From Silene latifolia (Eukaryota; Streptophyta; Magnoliopsida; Caryophyllales; Caryophyllaceae), in the NCBI RefSeq assembly GCF_048544455.1, contig NC_133528.1, forward strand, positions 50,396,293 through 50,460,292: DNA of 64,000 bases, read 5' to 3'. The position numbers and the translations under genes were made by a program. The notes below the pieces were generated by a model. That model was not told the origin of the DNA and did not search any database. It saw only the letters and a list, made by a program, of their open reading frames with translations. Below are positions 31,097 through 41,547 of the stretch, one piece after another (the first letter of the stretch is position 1; the number at the start of each line of letters is the position of its first letter).

Positions 31097-32682
31097 TCAG
31101 TCTAACATCCAAGATCGAACGAGGACCCTCCTCCATGTCATCACCGCCACCGCGCCGCAGGTACCGCACTGAACTCCCCGCACCGGAAAACTTTGTTGCT
31201 CGCCGAGTAGTCCCCTCCCGGTGATCGCCGGAGTTGGCTCCCCACGGCCCGCGAGGTAGCCAAACTCGGTCTCCTCCGGAGGTCTCCAGAAACTCGGGTC
31301 CACCCCATAACCGTGGAACACTCCCGTATCCACTCCTGGTCCTCTCCACCCAGAGACAGTGTGCCAAATCGGTCCGATGCCCCGATTAAGGGTCATCTCA
31401 TGAAGGTTGCGGAGCACCAAAGTAGAAGAGATCCGCTCGGCCCGGCTCATGAGGCCGCATCCTAGGGTCATGCACCGTAGGGTACGGCGAGAACGGTAGG
31501 GGTGGTAAGGGTAAGAGTCGGGAACAGAGTAAGAGGGCTCGGACACAATGGGTCACCCCTAGGTCGCCTAACTCCACGACGCTCCCTAGGTGGGGGAGGT
31601 GCTCTGCTCTTGCCCCTCGGGCACGGTGGGTGGCTCGGGTAAGTCGAGGAAGAATCCGAGGGTCGATCGGGTAAGGCGGGGCTCGTGTCAGGGATGCCAC
31701 AAGGCTCCCACTCGGCCAAATGATCAACAACGGGGGAGACGAGCCGGGTCGGAAGTACCATCCACATAGTCCCTCTCACCCTCCAAGCATACGACCCATC
31801 ATCCATCTTCCTCAACCATCGGTTCGACGCCAATATCAAGGCGTCCATGGTAGGTACAACCTCAACATACTCATTCCCCTCAGGAGGTGGGGCCTCAAAG
31901 TCGGCCGTCGGCCGAGCTAGGCGGGTCACTATGGCCCCGCAAGCAACAAATCGGGTCTCGGATCGTGACATGCGCTCCGGACTAGAGCACACTATACCAG
32001 GGGCACTTTGTAGTAAAACGGTTTCCGGCGGTGGAGGTTAAGGTAGGACACAAGAAGCATGACCTCGTGAGAGTTGAGTTTACTCACGTCCTCTCTCGAG
32101 TAAAGTAGACAGGTCAACATCCTTAGAAACATACGAAGGGAAACGTGCTGAATATCATTAATCAACATGGCAATCGACGGTAGGGCGGGTCGCGGTCAAA
32201 TAAGGTAGGTGCGAGGTGCGCCACTTGTTCTTGGCCACGTCACTAAGGTAGTCATCCTCCTCAGCCTCTAAACCTAAATGGTCAGCCAACTCATCCAGGG
32301 TGAGCTCATGATCCTTATTCATGAGACGGAAAGAGACGGTTTTTCCCTTCTTATCATACACAAAAGAACTCAAAAACTCTAGGGTCAAGTGAGGGTTTGA
32401 TTTCTTTCTCAAGTGATACAACCCCTCCATGCCCAAAATCTTGAAAATGTGAATTATGTCTTCCTTAATCCCCAGAGTCTCAAGAATACTAGGGTTGACA
32501 CAACGGGTGGGGCGAAAAGGACGACGCATAAGAGCCACGAAAGCCTTACGATGATCAAAGTTAGCGAAAATTCGATGGATGAGCGCCACCGGCGGTACAA
32601 CCGATTCATCGCTACCTTGCCCAACCTCGAGTTGGACCTCCGCGCGAGGTCTCTTGTTGGGTAAACCTCTAGTTTTCACCAT
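31097..32682 (-). pseudogene. Broken retroelement ORF, possibly Athila-ORF1/gag-like
   Basis: The first part (32682-32158) starts MVKTRGLPNKRPRAEV and has a basic N-terminus, then GLYHLRKKSNPHLTLEFLSS and HELTLDELADHLGLE. This layout recalls the ORF1 family of Athila elements. After a frameshift near 32160 there follow readable pieces (DVSKLNSHEVMLLVSYLNL; RRKPFYYKVP) and then a Pro/Ser/Arg-rich frame (31992-31468) with YAWRVRGTMWMVLP. I do not recognise a catalytic domain. Stops and shifts make it a pseudogene as read; the family assignment is tentative. Confidence 0.5.
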
Positions 32683-33267
32683 ACTGCAAGAAAAACATTT
32701 TTAACAAAGGATCGACACTTGAAAGTTCTTAACACAAAAGACGGACTGTTCTACTTGTATATCGATTTTGGAATAAGCTTTGGAAGATAAACTATCAGAA
32801 TTCACCATGTATTTTACAATTCACCTAGTTTTAAGTTTTTAAATTGCTTCAAATCAGGAAATACTCATCAACAATAAGAAGAATTTCGTTTTGCTAACCC
32901 TAGTATTCAGAAAGTGAATTTTACCTCATGAAATCAATCAACCAAAGATGTACACAAGTTCTATATGTGTTCACATTCGAAAATCAAATAGTTTAGGACA
33001 AGATTCAGATTGTTTTAGCAAGAAATCGAAATATAGCATGTTGATACACAAAATCTTTGAAAACAATAAAGGAATTTGAGTTTAAATCTTACCTTAAACT
33101 GAGTTAGGGCAACTAAGGACAAGTGTGGCACCAAGATTTTACCCAAAAGCTTGAGAGAAGAGGAGTATGGAGTTTTAGAGAGAAGAAAAGATGAAGATGG
33201 GAGGCGGAAATAAGAAAGAAAGGCACGAATTTAGGGTTTTTGTATAACCCGCATTGGTGCTCTACAA

Positions 33268-33490
33268 AGAACACTCGGTCGAGTGTTGGGAATACTCGGC
33301 CGAGTGTTCACTACTCGGTCGAGTGCTTACGATACTCGGCCGAGTGTGCAATTCTCGGTCGAGTACCATTCTTACTCGGTCGAGTTTTGAGGACCAGAAT
33401 AGATTATTATTCTAACAAAATTGGTTATGTAACCTGACACTCGGCCGAGTTTGGTCTACTCGGTCGAGTACTCGCATCTACTCGATCTAA
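33268..33490. repeat. Palindrome array ACTCGGYCGAGT (interior copy near the 5' LTR)
   Basis: About eight copies, again alternating GGTC and GGCC centres, lie in the leader region between the 5' LTR and the ORF. Spacing is 15-30 bp, with one larger gap. Confidence 0.88.
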
Positions 33491-34173
33491 TTTTCATATA
33501 AATAAGGAGTCGTAACTTTTTACTGTTCCTGCAAAATCAAATAACATCGTTCGGAGTTCCGGGATTCCGGCTCGTCACAATTAAAGCTGATTCCTACCAT
33601 GTAAACACACAACCGCACATATATCTGTATATTCATCTCCAAACAATCATCACTTCCACTTTATCCCTCACTATACTAAGAAACTATTTTACTGTACCCC
33701 TAAGGTACATGTCACAATCTAATTACGATAATTACCAAGTTTAGTTCTATATCACATCATTTCTACTTCCGCTAACCACCAGACACACACCTTATTCACG
33801 TTTGCAATCCAATAATTTCACACCTAACACATTCCAATTAAAACAAATTGATTAAATTATCATTGTTCACACATTGCAATAATTCCTTATTCACTTCCAC
33901 TTTTCTACACATTTAACTAACACATATCACTCTAGTAATAGATACACACACAATGGATGCACACAACACGCAACACTTAGCAACCCACGACTCACACTAG
34001 CTACCCTTTTCCCGTGTCTGGCTTAAGTCCGATGGGGCCATGATTTTGAAATGAGGGCGCCTACTCACCCAAAATCTAGCATCGGCTGGGGCTCCCAACG
34101 TACATACACCAGGTTCATTTTAATTGACACCCTATGTTCATTATTTTCCTTAGTTCAGGTTCCAAAATCGTCG

Positions 34174-34185
34174 GCTCTGATACCA
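34174..34185 (-). other. Initiator-Met primer binding site
   Basis: The minus strand reads TGGTATCAGAGC, the standard plant initiator tRNA-Met complement, three bases from the LTR boundary at 34189. Confidence 0.93.
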
Positions 34186-34188
34186 CTT

Positions 34189-35528
34189 TGTAACACCCCC
34201 GTACACCAGAACGCCTTACCAAGGACCATTCCAGTATATGACGGTGTCACCATCTCGGTTTCCCGAGGAGGTAGATCAAATTAGACAATACAAGAACAAT
34301 ATTACATCATTAGAGAATCTGTTACAATACCATTCTATTCAAGTTCCCTAGGACACAGTTCAATTACAACACTTGTGATTATACATCTCTAGACCAGTAG
34401 CGTGATGACTCGATCCCTCCAATCCCAGCAGCAGTAATCAACAATACCTGCTAAGCCAACTGCTCACCATCCCCGAATGGATCACCGCAGATACCACAAA
34501 ACAACACGGGGTCAGTACTGGCTAATCAAATATAAGATAAAACAATAAAGTAAATAGCTGATCATCCACTATCCCAACTCATCACCTCGTATACACACCG
34601 ACTACACACAAGTGCGTAGTCCTGCCAGATTACCCATCGCAACAGGTAATCCTCGCCGCCAGTGGGTGACCGCAGCCCATCCCCACCTAGTCCAGCTCCT
34701 CAACGAGCGACTAACAGTCCCTGTCCCTTAATGTGCACATCCCCTCCCGTGGCGGGTTCCACGGAGGGCGAACTAGGGTGTGAAGCCACTCCCCCAAGTG
34801 ACTCCACCACAATCTCAATCACAACATCACAACTGTCACACAACAGCGTCAACATTACCACAACCACTATACTCCGATGATCAGCGGATAGCCATGATTC
34901 ACAATACAATCATAAAATTCAATTCAATTAACAGTAGACTGAGTAGGGAGACCCTACCTCATAACAAAGCATGAAAGACTTCCATCTATAGCCACGCACA
35001 ACTCCATTAAGCACCCTAACAATGGTAACCATATCCTATTACACAACTATACTCAAATAATCATACAAAAGGACACAAGGCAGCAATTTACCTAACCTTG
35101 CACATCGGTGACGACATAGACAACCACCAACCACGATCACCTCGCTCCGCGAATCCCGACGTTCCCATGGTAGGGGTTAGGCTAACTCTTTAGAGGTATG
35201 AGGCTATGGAGTGATTGAGTAGGGTGATGGTCTAGGGTTAGAGAAAGAGAAACTGTCGAGGAAATGAGAAAAATAGAAATGAATCTCGCGAACTCGCATT
35301 TATAATAACGCGTCGACAGCAGCCATACTCGGTCGAGTGTAAGAACACTCGGCCGAGTAGACTCCACTCGGTCGAGTATTGGTGGTACTCGGCCGAGTGG
35401 CCTCCGCTAGGTCGAGTAACTAACCAAAATGTCTCCTATCACCAGTCTGATCTCTCACCAATCATTCTTAAGGTCTGTTTAGTCAACATGGTCAGTCAAC
35501 AACGCTCCTACAAATCCTGGGTGTTACA
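34189..35528 (-). repeat. 5' LTR (1340 bp)
   Basis: Partner of 28033-29364. Differences from it fall in short blocks, several of the form CAGT here against CGAT there. Contains the palindrome array (35325-35420) and the hairpin block (about 34731-34805). Confidence 0.92.
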
Positions 35529-35533
35529 GATAC

Positions 35534-36529
35534 GGTATTCTTCTTCTTTATTGTCTACTTTTTTCACGTTTTGAAGTATTATGCAAGATGAAATTTCTTA
35601 AATAACCTTTTATGCTATTGAATTACTTGATTCTTTGTTCTTACTTTTGTTTCTCGGATTAATAGAGATAGGTACATGTCTTTTTTTTTGTGTATAATTT
35701 TTACTTAATTGTAATTTTAATTCATCTGCTTTTTTCTATGCTTTTTTGTATTAATTATTTTTTTTTGTTGAAATCAACTTATCATGATCCTTGCTCTGCT
35801 AAATCAGTGTTTTTTGTCGGATTTTTGATTGTATTTTCATTTTTTTTTTGCATTAGCTATGTTGATTCTCTCTTTTGGTCTATTAAATTGCTAGATCTGA
35901 CAATATATTTGTGTCAAACTTTGTATTAATTGTATTCGATGATTTTGTAATTTCAATCCAGTTGTTGTGTAACTTTAACCCATATCTGACAATCTATTAG
36001 TGTCAAACTTTAGTCTTTTATTATTTAACCCTTGATCATCCTTGTTTGTAACTTTAACCCAAAAAGATGGTCTAAATCGTCAACGATTTATTACCTTTGT
36101 AACTACGGTCTTTGATTTTGTAACTTGATCGACTATGTTTGTAACTTTAACCTTGATTTTGTGTAACTTTAACCCAAAATTATGTCCTGAAATCATTCAA
36201 TACTCCATTAACTTTGTAACTGAAGTGATTGATTTTGTAACTTTAGTCATCTTGTTTGTAACTTTAACCAGGGAAAGACATTTGCAGTCTCAAGTAGACC
36301 CTAAAATTGACCCAGATTAAAACCATGATTGGACACTTTGTAATTGCAGTCCTTTTGTTTGGAACTTCATTTTAGCTTTGGTGTAATTTTAATCCAGATT
36401 ACGACCATGATACAATACTTTGAGACGTCTTGTAACTTGGTCCAATACTTTGTAGAATCGCATTCCTTTAATTTGTAACTTCATTTGGGTTCTTTGTTTA
36501 ACTATACTATTATTCTCTGTTTAATGTAG
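35534..36529 (+). other. 5' leader/intron region of the Ulp1-like gene with TGTAACTT motif
   Basis: Continuation of the Mutator-like element after the nested retrotransposon. The word gtaactt occurs about ten times between 35940 and 36500, often as TTTGTAACTTTAACC. A pyrimidine tract and tag (36527-36529) directly before the ATG look like a splice acceptor. Confidence 0.55.
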
Positions 36530-39500
36530 ATGTCTGACGAACAATATGAACTGAAGTTGCGAGAAGTTGAAGAGGGGGACCCTCCTACTCAACAAATTTC
36601 CGTGAAATGTCGTGCGAAGAGGTTATACGATCTACTACCTAAGTTGAATGAAGCTCGGCCGATCCCGCCGTCAAGAGGATTGGTTTTGGTGGTATGTTGG
36701 AGTTGAAGTTCGAGAAATTCCCTCTTGAACATGTACTACTCTTTCTTGAAGCTTTTAAGGATGGCACATATGTGTTTAGGTTGCCTGATTCGAAGGAATT
36801 TATGGTGAGCAAACACGATGTTCATGATTGCTTTCTTCTACCACTTGGCCCCAACGAGCTCGATCTTGTCCCTCTTTGGACAAATGAAAGGTTCTGAGAC
36901 CCTGAAAATAAGGCCTTGAAAGATGGTTGGAGGAGGATGTTTGGTGTGAAAACTCCAAATGGGTCTATTCCGTTAGGAATGATTAAAAATGAAATTGAGG
37001 CTGACAAAGAAGGAGGAGATTACTTTTGCCGTCTGTTTGTGTTGTTTTGTATGTCGTCATTTCTTGCCCCTACTTCTAATGACGGGGTTGATTTCAAGCT
37101 TCTAAGGGCAGTTGAAATTGTAAGCGCTATCCCTTCTTTTGACTGGTGTACATACGTCCTCAAAGCCATTGTTACTGCCGGCCTAAATATGAAAAAAAGA
37201 CAGGCTCATTTGCTTGGTTGTATACCCTTCCTGATGATTACTTACTTCCAGCGGTTTGATTACCGCGGTGATACTTGCTCCGATGATTTGCCACTCATCA
37301 AGCATTGGGACGAGGCTAGGTTAAAGAGTAGGATAAAGGGTGAGGTTGGGGACGGAGGTTTGGGTCGGCAGACATTGTCTATGGTTAGGTATCCACGCTG
37401 CATTCATTCCCCAACTACTACCCCACTCTCTATAACTAACAATTGTCAGCTTGTTATTGGATCTACTTCTCGCACGGCGATGATCGATAAGAAGTTCATT
37501 CAAATTGAGCTTCTGAAGGAGTGGAGGATGATGACCAGATTGAAAGCCCGTTCGTCGATGTATGTTTTTTTTTAAAAACCATTTAAATAAATATTTAAAT
37601 TTAATTACATACATTTCTGAATTTATTTTATTTTTTGATGTCGAACTTTAATGGTAAATTATGTAACTTTAACCTTAAATTTTGTAACTTCTGTTGTACA
37701 TTTTGTAACTTCAGTTTATGATGTTTATTTTTCATCTTCAGGACGTGCATGAGCACTACTTAAAGATTCAGAGGAATGCGGTCGCATTTCACTCATGGTA
37801 TGCCAATGCTATTTCGGTGATCAAAAATCTCACATCTGACAAAGTTGGTCCACCTCCCCTCGTACCTTCGCAGTCAACCCAAGAATTTTGGGAATGTGAG
37901 GAGTTGCATCGATTTTGTGATGAAGTTGAAGGTGTAGCCGAACGGTTGAAACAATCAGTGGCCAATGCACCTGTACTCCAGCCACGCCCTTCAAATGGTA
38001 ATGTTAATGATGAAGACCAAGATGCTACAATTCTAGTAAGTGAAGTTCTTTTTGACCTTCAAAAAGGTCCAGTGGAGGTAGATGTATCCGCGGGTGAAGG
38101 TCCTTCTAATCTTGATGCCGTGCGTCTAGACACTGATGAAGTGCCATCAGCAAATGAAAAAACTGCCCCTGATGAAATTTGTGACAGCGGGGTGTTATAT
38201 AGCACGGCTGAAGTCAATGATATTTTGTTAGCCAACAAAGTTTTCATTCAAGGTTCTGAGGGGGACGTAGCACATAATCAGTCAACTGAACAGCCCACTG
38301 AACAATTTACACGTGCATGTCTACAAGAGGCTGGTTATACTGCTGATGAAATAGATGAGTCTATTCGAAAAACTCAGCTTGAGAATGCAATGATGATTGA
38401 TAATGTTGCCCCTGAAGATGATGGTACCCATGTAAGTCGTAATGTGGAGGTCGTTCATAATGTGGATGCTGGTATTGATGGTGGGGAAGCTGTACCCAAG
38501 AGGAGTATTGATGATGACGGGAACTGCAATGTTTTTTATAAACGCCGTCGTTCCTCTACGTCTGAGTCCGCTACACCAATTGTCATCAGGGATCCTGTGG
38601 CGACCCCCTCTGTTCGTGAACCGCTTTCACCTATCAGTAGCCGACGTCGCGGTAAGGGTGATGGCCTTGGTTGTTCCATCCATTGTGGGCAGGCCACTGG
38701 TATTGGTTTGACCGTCGTCTCTAATTTCCTAAGGAATAACCTAACATTATTCAAGAACGTGAAAGATGTGAGGAAACACGTGGTGACTACTTTTTCCTAG
38801 ACGACCACCCTTGCCGGACTCGTAAGTTAACCTGTCACTCTTAAAATGAATATTTTCTTAGCTAATGAACTTTAATCGTTAATATTTGTAATTTTTCTTA
38901 ATTTTAGAGATGCATGACTCACTACGGACCCAATGCTACGTTTGTAAAGGAAAGACATCCTTTCTATGCTACCCGATAGATTAATGTCGTCCTCTGTGAT
39001 TGAGTCTTTGGGCAATGTTGCTAAACAGGGCTAGAGTCGAGGACAACACGGTTTCAACGATGGCTTTCTTTGGTCTAGGGCACACGGTAATACTACGATT
39101 CTCTTTTAGTATTCGTTAACTCTCATGGTGTGTTATTCAATTTTAGTCATTAGTCAGTAACTTTACTTCGCAACTTTAAAATTTCATAGTTGGAGCTAAT
39201 GTAACTTTTTTTCCATTTCTGATTTTGTAATTTCATACGAAAATCAAGTAATTTCAGTGATGCACTTTGTAACTCCAGCTGCACTTCTTACTTCATAACT
39301 GTTGTTAGAAGTTCTATAACTTCAGTATCATTTTCTAACTTTAAGCGACATTCTGTAAGAAGTTCTAGACTTTATAACTTCAAGAATATTATTGACAATT
39401 ATGTTTAACCATTTACATTTACTACTTTGCAGGACATTCTCATGCAACTTATGGATACACCTTCTCAGTCCACCCCTAGTGATAACAACTATGACTTGCT

Positions 39501-40182
39501 TTATAAAGCTTGGGACACCTATGTTGGCGATTGTGGTAGAACCATTAACTTGTGTGCAAATTTTATTTTCATACCAATCAACATAGACGACCATCTATCA
39601 TGTGCTTGTATCAACTTCAAGGCAAGATCTGTGGACATCCTTGACAACCAGAAATACACTGACCCCGACAACTCCCGCATTTTTAAAGCGTCTTCCATAC
39701 TGGTAAGTATTACACCTATATTTATTTTAATGTCTGTCATTGACATTTGCAAATCGTCTTATATACTACATTACTTATAGGTCTCCGCTATGAGTGACTA
39801 TTTGGACTCTAAAGGTTTTGAAAGACGAGGAAGCGACATTGCGGGTTTTAATCATCGTTTCGTTAAATTTGATTGGACTCGCCCTACCCCTAATAATGAA
39901 GAGTCCGGCATTTTCACCATGGCTCACATGTTAATGTATGAAGGTCAGCCTTTCAAACACGAAGACCTTGGCTCTAAGACCAATCGGCGTTTCTTGATTA
40001 TTGAACTGGCTGCCTCCCTTGTCCTAGCTGATATGAACAGCCATCGTGATCAAGTTATGGAGAAGGTCGGTCAATTCATAGCCGGAAAAGACGAACTTTG
40101 GGATAATATTCAAGCCCGGCGCAAAATTTCAAAGATACTTTTAAAATTTTCCAAATCGCAGGGGAAGTCTAAAGTTAATTAG
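36530..40182 (+). pseudogene. Ulp1 (C48) protease-like gene of the Mutator element
   Basis: The ATG is at 36530 (MSDEQYELKL). A frameshift near 36663 leads to a conserved N-terminal domain (RIGFGGMLELKFEKFPLEH; VSKHDVHDCFLLPLG), an in-frame TGA at 36895-36897, and more of it to about 37570. After an intron, 37742-38800 encodes an acidic, low-complexity linker ending in a basic RRRGKGDG. The C-terminal exons (about 39434-39700 and 39781-40182) resemble the Ulp1/SENP core: IFIPINIDDHLSCACINF (catalytic His), VDILDNQ (Asp) and NNEESGIFTMAHML, where families have Cys but serine is read. Such proteins accompany some plant Mutator-like transposases. Not functional as read. Confidence 0.75.
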
Positions 40183-41547
40183 ATGATGTTTTAATTGTTA
40201 TCAAACTTGAATGAATGGTGGGTCGTTTTGTATCTGGAGAAAACAATATTTTGCTTCTCTTTAGACATTGTTTTTATGTAGCAAACAATATTTTCTTAAG
40301 ATTATCTACCCTTGTGTTCATGATTCATTTTCACCATTTTTTTTAGCAAACTCATACTCACTTTTCAATTCATTCTTGTACTAGGTTACTTCACTTTCCC
40401 ATGATACACTATTGTAGATTTATCTAATCCTCTACCACATATGTCACTGAGTAAGATACGCTATATAGTTACACTGTTATTCTTTGAAGTTACACAATTA
40501 ACCACTGATGTTATCCTCCATGAACATATTTTTAATTATTAATTTATGTAACTTCAGTCATATTTCTTGTAACTTAAGGCAAAGACCGTGTAACTCCAAC
40601 TGAAATTACACATCACACGTACATAAGTTGAAGCCCCATTTAATAAAGTTCATATTCATAAACTATTATTAAATGGGGCTTCAACTTTATTTGTTCTTCA
40701 GTAACTTCATGTCGCATAAAATATAACTTCACCGAAATTTTCATCCATCAACATATATTTTTTATCAATAAATTTTATAACTTTAGTCATAATTCATGTA
40801 ACTATAATCCAAGAATGTGTAACTCCAACTGAAATTAAACATTACACGGACAAAAGTTGAAGTTACACAATTAACCACTGAAGTTATCCTCCATGAACAT
40901 ATTTTTAATCATTAGTTTTTGTAACTTCAGTCATATTTCCTATAACTTAAGACAAAGAATGTGTAACTCCAACTGAAATTACACATTACACGGATAAAAG
41001 TTGAAGCCTCATTTAATAAAGTTCATATTCATAAACTATTTTTGGAGAAACCAAATTAGATAAATTTATTACTCTCTGAACATATTTTTTTTTTATCAAT
41101 AAATTATATAACTTAAGTCATAATTCCTGTAACTTTAATCCAAGAATGTGTAACTCCAACTGAAATTACACATTAAAGTTGAAGCCCCATTTAATAAAGT
41201 TCATAGTCATAAAGTATTTTTGCAGAAACGAAAATAAAAAAATCTGTTACTGTAACTTTATGTTGTATAACATATAATTTCAGTCATACATTGTGTAACT
41301 CCAATGGTCAACCAATTTGGAAATTTTTTCAACAACTTTGTTATCTATGATTATAATATACACTACGGAATCTCAAGTGCGCAACCATACTTAAAACCAA
41401 GAATTGGAAAACCAAAATAATTAAATTACGAACTGTAACTTCATTTCACAAAACATATAACTTCAGTCCTACATTTTGTAACTACATCTGCAAAATAAAC
41501 TACTCACTAACAGTTTTCCCAAAAAATATGAAAAGTTATTCGAATTA
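40183..41547. other. Intergenic region between convergent genes with imperfect repeats
   Basis: No gene. The phrase gtgtaactccaactgaaatta recurs at about 40589, 40817, 40961 and 41147, and ccccatttaataaagttcat recurs with it, so the region is an imperfect tandem repeat with irregular unit length (about 145-230 bp). TGTAACTT/TGTAACTCC words are dense throughout. Confidence 0.75.

Larger units (their letters stand above)
28033..35528 (-). mobile_element. Non-autonomous LTR retrotransposon (7.5 kb) with GATAC target duplication
   Basis: Two LTRs starting TGTAACACCCC and ending GTGTTACA flank 4.8 kb. The 5-bp duplication gatac is perfect (28028-28032 and 35529-35533). The primer binding site (TGGTATCAGAGC, initiator Met) is on the minus strand next to the right LTR, and the polypurine tract next to the left LTR, so the element runs on minus. 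The LTR start, PBS and PPT resemble Tekay/Del chromoviruses (compare 55238-57180), but no protease, RT or integrase is found; only a broken ORF at 31097-32682. Confidence 0.92.
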
